Assembly (NCBI GenBank): GCA_023131555.1
Contig: JAGLZJ010000012.1
Span: 1-13,220 of the forward strand
Direction: 5' to 3'
DNA: 13,220 bases
DNA from: Candidatus Bathyarchaeota archaeon
Lineage (GTDB): Archaea > Thermoproteota > Bathyarchaeia > Bathyarchaeales > SOJC01
Within the stretch, counting starts at the first letter, position 1. Every line of letters begins with the position of its first letter. The position numbers and the translations under genes were made by a program. A model generated the notes under the pieces. It was not told the origin of the DNA. It ran no database searches and saw only the letters and a program-made list of their open reading frames with translations. Shown here in pieces: positions 1-7,366 of the stretch.

Positions 1-123
1 GGATTGCTGACTAAGGACGTTTCAGGATCACTCGTCAGTCCTGAAGTCGACGCTATACCTTCTGAAGCCGTCATTGGGCAAGAAATTTCCATTAGGGCGA
101 GAATACGAGTCGGTGCTGGATGA
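1..123 (+). pseudogene. Upstream in-frame segment of the surface protein, ended by TGA
   Basis: The reading frame of the downstream dockerin protein is open from base 1 to a TGA at 121-123. It encodes about 40 residues, including the stretch PSEAVIGQEISIRARIRV. This reads like the opening strands of the same extracellular beta-sandwich domain that continues after the stop (VRVSLSIP ... SGTNPVNIG). The segment has no start in the window, so its 5' part lies upstream. The TGA may be a true nonsense mutation, a sequencing error, or the product of a compensating pair of indels between about 115 and 135: frame 2 there reads DEAHA, which also suits the domain. TGA is used as an ordinary stop elsewhere in the window, so recoding is unlikely. 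The link to the downstream ORF is inferred. Confidence 0.5.
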
Positions 124-135
124 GGCTCATGCGGC

Positions 136-1641
136 ATGCGCGATGTGCGGGTGTCGCTCTCGATCCCTTCTCAAGCATACCGGGTCTCGGGAACAAATCC
201 AGTTAATATTGGAGACATGGCTGCAGGAAGCTCAAGGACCATCTTCTGGACAATAGTCTTCAGGGCTGAAGGAGTCTTTGAGGTCGGCGTGACCGCTTCA
301 GGTTATAGAATGGACAATGGTGCACATGTAACCACATATGGCTATACGTCTGTCAGCATACATGAACCGTTGGTAGTCTCCCTTCTCTCCCCACTCAACT
401 TGACCTACTCAACCAATCAGCTTCCTCTAGACTTTTCCTTGAACGAACCAGCCTCTTGGACTGGATACAGCATGAATGGGGAAAGCAACATAACAATTAC
501 AGAAAATACTACGCTTACAAACCTGCCAGACAACCTGCACCATCTCACCCTTTATGCGAATGACACATTAGGAAACATGGAAGCAGCCAACGCATTCTTC
601 ACGGTGGACACAACCCCGCCAATGATATCGGTACTCTCCCCTCTAAGCCTAGAGTACGCTAACAGTATGGTCGCTCTGGACTTCACTCTGAATGAACCTG
701 TTTCCTTGATTACCTACAGCTTGGACAACAATCCCAACATCACGATTTCAGGTAACACAACAATGCTTGGCCTTTTCGATGGAATCCACGAAGTCACAGT
801 GTTCGCTTCAGACACCGTAGGAAACCCTGGAGCCTCTAACACCATCTTTTTCACAGTCCAAGACACAACGCCACCACACCTCACAGTCTTGTTTCCTAAA
901 AACACAACATACAACGTAATTTCGATCTCACTAACCTTCACTGCTGACGAAGCCACCTCGGAAATCCGATACAGTTTGGACTCTCAAGGAAACATCACAA
1001 TCGTTGGCAACACAACACTTAACGATCTCATTGAAGGGATGCATAACGTTACCATCTACGCAAATGACGTTGCGGGAAACTGGGGAAACTCTCAAACGAC
1101 CCACTTCTCCTTTCAAAAGGCTCATGACATGGCTGCTGTCAACGTCACTAACTCAAGAACAGCGTATCTCCCTATGGCCATAGTAGGTCAGGGGTATAAC
1201 ATAACGGTATACCTCAGTGTTGAAAACCAAGGAAGCTTTGAGGAGAGCTTCCTAACCGCGATATATGCAAACACCTCCCTAATAGGTGAAATCCAAGCGA
1301 ATCTCTCCTCGGGACAAGGAAGCATCCTCGAGCTCACTTGGATTACAGAGGAATCTGCTTTGGGAACCTACAGTCTAAGCGTGCAGATTCCAATACACCC
1401 AAATGAAACAGATGTTGATGACAACACCTTTACTGCAGCAATCGATGTCCTAGTTACGCTCCCGGGAGATGTAGACGGAGACAGAGATGTCGACATCTTC
1501 GACGTTGTAACCATGGCAGATCTCTACGGCGTTACGAACCCAGATCCACATTATGACGTCTACTGCGACATCGAGGGTGATAGAGATATTGACATCTTCG
1601 ACATCGTCATCACTGCAGACAACTATGGATCAAGTTGGTAA
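136..1641 (+). CDS. Secreted Ig-like/CARDB/dockerin surface protein (5'-incomplete)
   Basis: Probable extracellular or cell-surface protein; 501 residues are readable from the first ATG. In order it shows the end of a beta-sandwich domain (1-75), three Ig-like repeats of about 80-85 residues (78-162, 163-247, 248-326; the first two end in DTTPP), a CARDB-like domain (about 330-440) and a dockerin-like tail (444-501). The tail has two Ca-binding loops, DVDGDRDVDIFD and DIEGDRDIDIFD. About 15 N-x-S/T sequons suit N-glycosylation outside the cell. There is no signal peptide at the ATG, no C-terminal membrane anchor and no convincing ribosome site. Together with the open frame before the TGA at 121, this argues that ATG 136 is not the natural start and that the protein continues upstream. 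Dockerin tails bind cohesin domains in known systems; no cohesin is encoded here, so the partner is unknown. Confidence 0.8.
   Translation: MRDVRVSLSIPSQAYRVSGTNPVNIGDMAAGSSRTIFWTIVFRAEGVFEVGVTASGYRMDNGAHVTTYGYTSVSIHEPLVVSLLSPLNLTYSTNQLPLDFSLNEPASWTGYSMNGESNITITENTTLTNLPDNLHHLTLYANDTLGNMEAANAFFTVDTTPPMISVLSPLSLEYANSMVALDFTLNEPVSLITYSLDNNPNITISGNTTMLGLFDGIHEVTVFASDTVGNPGASNTIFFTVQDTTPPHLTVLFPKNTTYNVISISLTFTADEATSEIRYSLDSQGNITIVGNTTLNDLIEGMHNVTIYANDVAGNWGNSQTTHFSFQKAHDMAAVNVTNSRTAYLPMAIVGQGYNITVYLSVENQGSFEESFLTAIYANTSLIGEIQANLSSGQGSILELTWITEESALGTYSLSVQIPIHPNETDVDDNTFTAAIDVLVTLPGDVDGDRDVDIFDVVTMADLYGVTNPDPHYDVYCDIEGDRDIDIFDIVITADNYGSSW
367..1113 (+). repeat. Three tandem Ig-like protein repeats
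   Basis: The units are 367-621, 622-876 and 877-1113. Each shares a strong L-x-P opening, a YS(M/L)(N/D) strand, an NITI...NTT(L/M) pair, a (G/N)-x-H-x-(V/L)T turn and an A(N/S)D...GN motif near the end. The pattern resembles the Ig-like 'TTPP' modules common in archaeal and bacterial surface proteins. Divergence between units is substantial, so this is old duplication rather than recent expansion. Confidence 0.75.
1468..1629 (+). repeat. Duplicated dockerin calcium-binding loops
   Basis: Two related segments, about 1468-1530 and 1567-1629, encode D-x-(D/E)-G-D-R-D-(V/I)-D-I-F-D loops, each followed by a short helix ending in YG. The core GACATCTTCGAC is identical in both copies. This duplicated F-hand layout is the hallmark of type I dockerins. 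Confidence 0.75.
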
Positions 1642-1794
1642 AGACCAACTTACCGCTCTTTTCTGCATGAAGAAGGCGCACGCGTATTTCTCAAGACAAC
1701 TTCAATCAACTGCAGAATTCTGGTCGAGCAGTGTTCTAAACACATTGCCTAAAGACTAAAGAACAGCGTGATCTCTTGAAGTAAACGGCACCAG

Positions 1795-2475
1795 ATGACT
1801 AACAATACTTCAGCTGTTCACTCTAGAGATAGAAGCATGTTAACAGTCTTCATTAAAGAGTTAGATCGCACATGGTTCGGCGTAGCATACACTGAGAATA
1901 AGATCGCAGCAACTGCCCTTAGCACAACCAAAGAAGGAGTAATAAAAAGTCTTACGAGGAGTATTCCATCTCATGCAGAGTACAGAATTCGGAACGAGAG
2001 TTCAGGTTTTGCTGAAAAAATAATTCTCATGCTAAGAGAACTCAACTTAGGAAACGAAGACTTCAAAAGCTTCAGCTTAGCCGGTGAATGCATCTCTGAA
2101 CCCGCTGCCAGCGTTCTAAAAGCTGCCGCTTCAGTTCCCATCGGATACGTGACTTCATACGGAAACCTCGCTAAAATCGCTGGCACTTCTCCAAGAGCGG
2201 TTGGACGAATCATGGCTAAGAACCCGATCTACCCAATAGTGCCCTGCCACCGGATCGTAGGAAGCAACTTTTCACTCGTCGGTTACGGGGGAAGGAAAAC
2301 TTCACAGGCTCTACAGGCCAAACTGGCAAAGCTGCTCAAAGAGCGTAGAGGATTCAACTCAAAGAAAAAAATCTCAGCAGACGGAGGACAACTAACAGTG
2401 TACCCTGTTGAACGAGTCATCAGCAAAGCGGAAAAAGAACTCCTGAACTCCCACCAGCAGAAAAAGCTCAATTGA
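1795..2475 (+). CDS. ogt: Methylated-DNA--protein-cysteine methyltransferase
   Basis: Suicide repair enzyme that moves alkyl groups from O6-alkylguanine in DNA onto its own cysteine. The active site PCHR is at residues 150-153, with C151 as acceptor. Before it lie the DNA-binding region (GYVTSYGNLAKIAGTSPRAV, with the Arg of the helix-turn-helix); after it is the GYGG turn. The N-terminal 100 residues form the usual poorly conserved domain. The protein is 226 residues, longer than the roughly 150-180 typical of the family, because of a Lys-rich tail of about 45 residues beyond the catalytic fold. Neither candidate start has a clear ribosome site. ATG 1837 (MLTVFIKEL) lines up better with the usual N-terminus and may be the true start. 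The gene is transcribed separately from the surface protein and 76 bases ahead of hdrA. Confidence 0.93.
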   Translation: MTNNTSAVHSRDRSMLTVFIKELDRTWFGVAYTENKIAATALSTTKEGVIKSLTRSIPSHAEYRIRNESSGFAEKIILMLRELNLGNEDFKSFSLAGECISEPAASVLKAAASVPIGYVTSYGNLAKIAGTSPRAVGRIMAKNPIYPIVPCHRIVGSNFSLVGYGGRKTSQALQAKLAKLLKERRGFNSKKKISADGGQLTVYPVERVISKAEKELLNSHQQKKLN

Positions 2476-2496
2476 ACGGGAGTACGCGCGCGCAAT

Positions 2497-2506
2497 AGAT
2501 AAAAGG
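2497..2506 (+). promoter_or_regulatory. Candidate TATA box of the hdr operon
   Basis: The A/T-rich AGATAAAAGG follows a GC-rich run (CGCGCGCG) and lies about 50 bases before the TTG start of hdrA. A transcript starting about 25 bases downstream would carry a short leader with the ribosome site at 2540. The identification is by pattern only. Confidence 0.4.
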
Positions 2507-2539
2507 TTCCGCATTGTTCCTAGCTATTCTAGCCTTAAA

Positions 2540-2547
2540 GGCGGTCA
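2540..2547 (+). promoter_or_regulatory. Ribosome binding site deciding the TTG start of hdrA
   Basis: GGCGGTCA is a one- to two-mismatch version of the archaeal GGAGGTGA site and lies 4 bases before TTG 2552. The TTG start gives the standard HdrA N-terminus with C9-H-C-G; no ATG is available nearby. Confidence 0.6.
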
Positions 2548-2551
2548 CATC

Positions 2552-5500
2552 TTGCTCAAAATAGGCGTGTATGTCTGCCATTGCGGACTTAACATCGCGG
2601 GAGTCGTTGACGCGAAGAGTGTTGCCGAATATGCTGCAGGACTCCCTGATGTGAAGGTTGCCAGAGACAGCACCTACACGTGTTCAGACGCATCCCAGAA
2701 ACTGATCAAAGGAGACATTGTGAAAGAGGGTCTTAACAGGATAGTTGTTGCCTCATGTTCACCCAGAATGCATGAGGAAACTTTCCGCAAGGCCATAAGC
2801 GAGTCAGGTTTGAACCCGTATCTTCTGGAAATGGTGAATATTCGGGAACAGGACTCTTGGGTTCACAGCGGAAACCCTGAAGAAGCTACAGAGAAGGCGA
2901 AAACCCTCATCAAAATGGCTGTTGCCCGGTCCAGACTCTTGGAAGCTTTAGATAGAAAGAAGATCAAGGCTAACAGAGACATTCTTGTGATAGGAGGCGG
3001 AATTGCCGGAATTCAGTCTTCACTCGACTTGGCTGAAGCAGGGTTCAAAGTTTACCTCGTGGAGAAGACTCCCAGCATCGGAGGACGAATGGCTCAGCTG
3101 GATAAAACCTTTCCAACTCTCGACTGCAGCGCATGCATCCTGACTCCTCGGATGGCTGAGCTTGGAAGACACCCTAACATCAAACTCCTCACGTACGCAG
3201 AAGTTGAGGATGTAACGGGATTCGTAGGCAACTATGAAGTCACCGTCAAAAAGAAACCGCGATACATCGATGAGGCGAACTGCACCGCATGCGGCGAGTG
3301 CGTAAAAGTGTGCCCTGTCCTGCAACCCAGCGAATTCGACAATGGCCTTACGGAGAGAACGGCTATCTACAGGCCTTTCCCTCAAGCAGTTCCAAACGTC
3401 TTCACTATCGACAAAAGAGGCACTCCTCCTTGCAGAGCTGCCTGTCCAGCCGGCGTAAACGTCCAAGGATACATCGCTCTGGCAAGTCAGGGTAAATTCA
3501 GAGAAGCTTACGAACTCGTAAAGAGAACTATTCCTTTCCCATCAGTCTGCGGTCGAGTCTGCTTCCACCCCTGTGAAAACGAATGCAAACGAGGCGAAGT
3601 GGATGAACCGATTGCAATAAACGCCATTAAACGGTTCGTGGCAGACTACGTTGCCGAAACGGGGAGAGAGAAAGAAGAGCCACCAGCGAAGAAACACCCA
3701 GAGAAAATAGCCATCGTCGGCGCAGGTCCTGCAGGACTCACTGCAGCCTACCACCTTGCAAGACTGGGGTATCCAGTTACAGTCTTCGAGTCTCAACCAG
3801 AAGTAGGAGGAATGCTTCGATTTGGCATACCAAAATACAGACTGCCACGCGGAATTCTTAACGAAGAAATCGAAGCCATTAAGGACACTGGCGTAGAAAT
3901 TAAAATAAATTCAGCTGTACGAAGCATCCACGAGCTGAGACAGAACTACCAAGCGATCTTAATCGCTACTGGTGTCCAAGAGCCGAGGAAGCTCCAGATT
4001 AAAGGAGAGAAGCTTGAAGGCGTTGTTCCTGCCCTCGACTTTCTAAGAGCCGAAAACCTCGACGCACCTCTCCATGTCGGAAAGAAAGTTGTCGTAATCG
4101 GAGGAGGGAACGTAGCGGTAGATGCAGCTAGAAGCCTGATAAGAAGCGGATGTGAAAGCGTCTCTCTCTTATATCGGAGAACGAGAGAAGAGATGCCTGC
4201 CTACCCTTCTGAAGTCAAAGAATGTGAGAAAGAAGGAGTCCAGCTACGTCTCTTGGTAGCTCCTAAGAAGATTCTGGGCGAATCAGGTCATGTACGGGCA
4301 TTAGAATGCATCCGAATGAAACTCGGAGACACGGACGAGACCGGTCGTAGACGTCCCATTCCCATCGAAGGCTCGGATTTCACACTGGAAGTGGACATGG
4401 TAGTACCCGCGATTGGACAGAAGCTGGACGTTACCCCGTTTCCTAATGACTTAGAGATTTCTTCCCTTGGAACAATCGTGACAGACCCAGTTACGTTGGA
4501 AACGAAACTACGTGGCGTCTTTGCTGGAGGAGACGCTGTGAAGGGAGAAGCTATGGTGATCGACGCCATCGCTCAAGGAAAAGAAGCAGCTATCTCCATC
4601 GATCGCTACCTGCAAGGAATAGACCTGAAGGCAGACAGAGTAAAAGAGGTTTCAGTAGCCGACCAAGTTTCCACAGAAGGAATCGAAAAGAAAGCAAGGA
4701 AACAGATGCCTCTGCTCAACGTCAGCAAAAGGCACAAGAATGAGGAGGTAGAACTCGGCTTCACTGAAGAGATGGTTCTTCAGGAAGCAGGCAGATGCCT
4801 CGCTTGCGGCGGATGCTCTGAATGCTTAGAGTGCGAGAAAGTCTGCGAACTAGCTGGCGTGATAAACCACGATCAGAAAACAGAAACCCTGTCATTAAGT
4901 GTCGGTGCCATAATAGTTGCTGTGGGATGCGATGTCTTCGACGCGTCTCTGGTTCCGGAATTAGGTTACGGTCGTTACAGCAACGTTATCAGCAATTTGG
5001 AGTTCGAAAGATTCTGCAACGCTGCAGGACCGACTGAAGGAAAGATAGTTAACCCAATTACTGGAAAACCGCCTCGAAGCGTCGCCTTTATCCAATGTGT
5101 TGGAAGCCGAGATAAAAGATTCAACGAACACTGCTGCCGTATTGGCTGCATGGCAACGCTGAAACACGCACTTCTCTTGAAAGAGAAAATGGGAGAAAAC
5201 GTCGATGTCTACGTCTGCTACAATGATATGCGAACCTTTGGCAAAGGCTATGAAGAGTTCTATGGAAGAGCACGTCAGCGAGGAGTCGAGTTTGTCAAGG
5301 GATTACCTTCAGAAGTCAGAGGTTCATCCGACGATTCACTATTTCTTGACGTCTTCGAATCAGCTGCAGGTAAACTCCTAACAATTGAAGCGGATCTGGT
5401 CGTACTTGCCTCGGGACTCGTCCCGTCCGAAGACTTTCAGCAGATTCAGAACAACCTGCGAGTCTCAAGAAGCTCAGATGGCTTCTTCCTCGAAACCCAT

Positions 5501-5917
5501 CCTAAGCTCCAACCCCTTGAGACGCCGACTCGAGGAATATTCCTAGCCGGTAACTGTCAAAGCCCCAAGGATATTCCTGACACCGTTGCACAGGCAAGTG
5601 GAGCAGCGATGAAAGCGGCAAAGCTTCTGGCAACAGGGGAAGTAGAGATTGAGCCACTCATCGCCAACGTCGAAGAAAGCCTTTGCAGCGGATGTGAGAT
5701 CTGCCAATCAATCTGCCCATACTCAGCCATTGAAATGGAGACCAAGATAGTGGAAGGAACAGAACATGAAGTCGCGAAAGTCCTCGAAGCAGTCTGCCAA
5801 GGCTGCGGCGCATGCTCCACAGCATGCCCAACTAAAGCCATAGACATGCAACACTACACCCAAGAACAGATTCTAGCCCAGCTCACTGCTGCACTACAAG
5901 GAGGTAGACGCAGATGA
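2552..5917 (+). CDS. hdrA: HdrA-like iron-sulfur flavoprotein with embedded GltD module
   Basis: Large subunit of a heterodisulfide-reductase-like electron-transfer complex in the cytoplasm. HdrA features: N-terminal CHCG (9-12) and YTCSDASQ; the FAD motif GGGIAG (148-153); LDCSAC (190-195); ferredoxin-type C244-C247-C250-C254; PFPQAVPN; the CSECLECEKVC cysteines (755-765); IQCVGSRD and HCCRIGC (860-866); and two C-terminal ferredoxin motifs (C1045-C1055 and C1082-C1092). Between about 288 and 753 sits a whole GltD/NfnB-type oxidoreductase with its own FAD and NAD(P)H sites. Removing it leaves about 655 residues, the usual HdrA size. Starts at TTG and overlaps hdrC by 4 bases (ATGA). The reading frame is intact, with HdrA sequence on both sides, so the fusion looks real. 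HdrA subunits are known sites of flavin-based electron bifurcation; the substrates here are not known. Confidence 0.93.
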   Translation: MLKIGVYVCHCGLNIAGVVDAKSVAEYAAGLPDVKVARDSTYTCSDASQKLIKGDIVKEGLNRIVVASCSPRMHEETFRKAISESGLNPYLLEMVNIREQDSWVHSGNPEEATEKAKTLIKMAVARSRLLEALDRKKIKANRDILVIGGGIAGIQSSLDLAEAGFKVYLVEKTPSIGGRMAQLDKTFPTLDCSACILTPRMAELGRHPNIKLLTYAEVEDVTGFVGNYEVTVKKKPRYIDEANCTACGECVKVCPVLQPSEFDNGLTERTAIYRPFPQAVPNVFTIDKRGTPPCRAACPAGVNVQGYIALASQGKFREAYELVKRTIPFPSVCGRVCFHPCENECKRGEVDEPIAINAIKRFVADYVAETGREKEEPPAKKHPEKIAIVGAGPAGLTAAYHLARLGYPVTVFESQPEVGGMLRFGIPKYRLPRGILNEEIEAIKDTGVEIKINSAVRSIHELRQNYQAILIATGVQEPRKLQIKGEKLEGVVPALDFLRAENLDAPLHVGKKVVVIGGGNVAVDAARSLIRSGCESVSLLYRRTREEMPAYPSEVKECEKEGVQLRLLVAPKKILGESGHVRALECIRMKLGDTDETGRRRPIPIEGSDFTLEVDMVVPAIGQKLDVTPFPNDLEISSLGTIVTDPVTLETKLRGVFAGGDAVKGEAMVIDAIAQGKEAAISIDRYLQGIDLKADRVKEVSVADQVSTEGIEKKARKQMPLLNVSKRHKNEEVELGFTEEMVLQEAGRCLACGGCSECLECEKVCELAGVINHDQKTETLSLSVGAIIVAVGCDVFDASLVPELGYGRYSNVISNLEFERFCNAAGPTEGKIVNPITGKPPRSVAFIQCVGSRDKRFNEHCCRIGCMATLKHALLLKEKMGENVDVYVCYNDMRTFGKGYEEFYGRARQRGVEFVKGLPSEVRGSSDDSLFLDVFESAAGKLLTIEADLVVLASGLVPSEDFQQIQNNLRVSRSSDGFFLETHPKLQPLETPTRGIFLAGNCQSPKDIPDTVAQASGAAMKAAKLLATGEVEIEPLIANVEESLCSGCEICQSICPYSAIEMETKIVEGTEHEVAKVLEAVCQGCGACSTACPTKAIDMQHYTQEQILAQLTAALQGGRRR
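3413..4810 (+). other. GltD-like NAD(P)H oxidoreductase domain inserted in HdrA
   Basis: Residues about 288-753 of HdrA match the layout of the glutamate synthase small subunit/NfnB family. They contain the iron-sulfur N-terminus PPCRAACPAGVNVQGYI (C294, C298) with VCGRVCFHPCENECKRG; the FAD motif GAGPAG (390-395); PKYRLPRGIL; the second dinucleotide motif GGGNVAVDAARS (517-528), followed by the YRRTREEMPA signature typical of NAD(P)H-binding members; AGGDAV (658-663); and the closing EAGRCLACG. It sits precisely between the HdrA segments PFPQAVPNVFTID and CSECLECEKVC. Family membership is recognised from motifs; cofactor preference (NADPH or NADH) is inference. Confidence 0.88.
5898..5906 (+). 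promoter_or_regulatory. Strong ribosome binding site of hdrC
   Basis: AAGGAGGTA inside the 3' end of hdrA lies 7 bases before ATG 5914. It selects that ATG over the in-frame ATGs at 5932 and 5938. Confidence 0.8.
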
Positions 5918-6420
5918 CTCTGACAGACCAAATGACAATGGCTAAACCGAATCCAGAACTCCAGAAGAAGATCTTCAGTCGATTAGTGAACATTCATCCA
6001 GATGAATGCTTCCAATGTATGCGCTGCACTAGCGGATGCACCTCTCTGAAACTCCTAGAACTAAAACCCCACGAGATCACCCTCCTTGTGACAACAGGAT
6101 TCATAGATGAACTCCTCAGCTCAGACATCATCTGGACCTGCGCTGCATGTTTAAAATGCCGCGAAAGATGCCCTCAAAAAGCATCCCCCTACAACACAAT
6201 AATGATCCTGAGAAACTTAGCCGTTGAGAAAGAAAGCAAGGTTCCCGAAGCATACATGAAAGCAATGTCTCAAATCCTAGAAACAGGCTTAATGCAACAA
6301 GAGACCCCAGTCTTATCCAGAGAAGCGAAACCCTTCAACCGACAAACACTGGGATTACCGAAGTTGCACTATCCAAAACCAAAGCTTCAAGAGATTCTAA
6401 TGAAGATTTTAGGAGGCTGA
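5914..6420 (+). CDS. hdrC: HdrC-like iron-sulfur subunit
   Basis: 168-residue electron-transfer subunit expected to carry electrons between HdrA and HdrB. It has two 4Fe-4S motifs: C32-x2-C35-x2-C38-x3-C42 (CFQCMRCTSGC) and C76-x2-C79-x2-C82-x3-C86 (CAACLKCRERCP), with the helical linker usual for HdrC between them. No membrane segment is seen, so it is the soluble HdrC type rather than the HdrE-linked membrane form. Size is slightly below the roughly 180-190 of methanogen HdrC. Translation is coupled to hdrA by the ATGA overlap, and the hdrB ribosome site lies in its last codons, so the three genes are almost certainly one transcript. Confidence 0.92.
   Translation: MTLTDQMTMAKPNPELQKKIFSRLVNIHPDECFQCMRCTSGCTSLKLLELKPHEITLLVTTGFIDELLSSDIIWTCAACLKCRERCPQKASPYNTIMILRNLAVEKESKVPEAYMKAMSQILETGLMQQETPVLSREAKPFNRQTLGLPKLHYPKPKLQEILMKILGG
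6411..6417 (+). promoter_or_regulatory. Ribosome binding site pointing to a CTG start for hdrB
   Basis: AGGAGGC at the very end of hdrC is a strong site with 7 bases to CTG 6425. It is about 65 bases from the first ATG (6482), too far to serve it. Confidence 0.75.
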
Positions 6421-6424
6421 AAAA

Positions 6425-7291
6425 CTGAAGCTTGCAGTCTATTGGGGATGCAAGATCCCGACAGAGCAATACGCATATGAAATGTCCCTCAGAGAAGTCA
6501 CTCCACACTTCAACATCGAACTCATAGACCTTCATGAAACATCCTGCTGCGGCGGACCTGTCAGAAGCATCAACACCAAGGCTGCCACATACCTCTCAAT
6601 AAGAAACCTGGCCCTCGCAGAAAAGTCAGGACTGAAAAACCTACTAGTTCCATGCAACGAATGTCACTTCATGCTCTGCGAAGTAAGCCACCGAATTCAG
6701 CTCAACCAACAGCTGCATAATGAAGTGGAGACACTCCTCAGAGAAGAGAACCTTCAATACCCAACAACCGTGAAAATCTGGCACACAATCGACCTCTTCC
6801 ACGACTTGATCACCCCTGAAAAGATCAGACTGCGTGTAAAAAGACCGCTTAAAGGATTAACCTTCGCAGCACACCCAGGATGCCAAATAATCAGACCCAG
6901 CGAAATAGGTCGCGTAGACCACCCCGAAAAACCCAGGAAACTAGAAACCCTCATCAAAGCCCTCGGTGCTGAAGCTAAGGACTACCCAGAGAAACTAGAC
7001 TGCTGCGGAGCAGCCTTACTCTACTCCCACAAAGAAGCCGCACTAAGCCTAGCAGGTTCCAAACTAAAGAGCCTGCAAGAACAAGGGTTTCAAGCACTCG
7101 TCGACACCTGCCCCTACTGCCACATAATGTACGATGCAAAACAGAAAGAAGCAGTCTCAACAGTAGGAGGCAAAAGCATGATACCAGTAGTCTACTATAC
7201 ACAAATACTTGGAAGAGCACTCGACATACCAAGCGAAAAACTCGGTCTCCATCTAAACCAGACATTCACAACAGAAGATGTAGAGTTCTAG
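6425..7291 (+). CDS. hdrB: HdrB-like catalytic subunit, apparent CTG start
   Basis: Predicted subunit holding two non-cubane 4Fe-4S clusters, the site of disulfide reduction in methanogen heterodisulfide reductase. Read from CTG 6425 it is 288 residues, the normal family length. It contains both CCG-type cysteine sets: C9, C41-C42, C77, C80 and C153, C193-C194, C229, C232. As remembered from the Methanothermococcus structure, ligands there are at almost identical positions (9, 41, 42, 78, 81; 153, 193, 194, 231, 234). The frame has a stop at 6410-6412 and no ATG, GTG or TTG before ATG 6482. An ATG 6482 start would delete the first 19 residues and C9, a cluster ligand. The ribosome site at 6411 fits CTG. 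The substrate could be CoM-S-S-CoB or another thiol or disulfide; the sequence does not decide. Confidence 0.9.
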   Translation: MKLAVYWGCKIPTEQYAYEMSLREVTPHFNIELIDLHETSCCGGPVRSINTKAATYLSIRNLALAEKSGLKNLLVPCNECHFMLCEVSHRIQLNQQLHNEVETLLREENLQYPTTVKIWHTIDLFHDLITPEKIRLRVKRPLKGLTFAAHPGCQIIRPSEIGRVDHPEKPRKLETLIKALGAEAKDYPEKLDCCGAALLYSHKEAALSLAGSKLKSLQEQGFQALVDTCPYCHIMYDAKQKEAVSTVGGKSMIPVVYYTQILGRALDIPSEKLGLHLNQTFTTEDVEF

Positions 7292-7318
7292 TCAACTGAA
7301 CCTTGAAGTCGGTAACCC

Positions 7319-7325
7319 TTATATT
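7319..7325 (+). promoter_or_regulatory. Candidate TATA box of the acyl-CoA dehydrogenase gene
   Basis: TTATATT lies in the 75-base gap after hdrB. A start about 25 bases downstream would leave a leader of about 20 bases containing AGAGGGA (7354-7360), 6 bases before TTG 7367. This makes the dehydrogenase at least partly independent of the hdr operon and argues against the earlier in-frame TTG at 7328, which nearly touches the TATA box. Confidence 0.45.
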
Positions 7326-7366
7326 CCTTGAAGCAGAAAGCTAGTCCTTCTTCAGAGGGAAATAAT

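Noticed and set aside
121..123. TGA read as selenocysteine or tryptophan
   Set aside because: TGA is the normal stop of ogt, hdrA, hdrC and other genes here, and no Sec-type motif or obvious SECIS-like structure was recognised.
2484..2493. CGCGCGCG run as a Z-DNA or regulatory element
   Set aside because: Only about 9 bases of alternation; not enough to support a claim.
3020..3466. 148-codon minus-strand frame inside hdrA
   Set aside because: Fully overlapped by conserved HdrA motifs on the plus strand; no recognisable protein features.
3413..4810. HdrA-GltD join as an assembly chimera
   Set aside because: The frame is continuous across both borders, HdrA motifs resume in correct order, and the remaining HdrA length is normal. 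Reads were not available, so this is a judgement.
6482..7291. ATG 6482 as the hdrB start
   Set aside because: It would remove 19 conserved residues including C9 and lies about 65 bases from the only ribosome site.
7328..7366. TTG 7328 as the acyl-CoA dehydrogenase start
   Set aside because: It adjoins the TATA-like box with no room for a leader, adds unconserved residues, and TTG 7367 has AGAGGGA at 6-base spacing.
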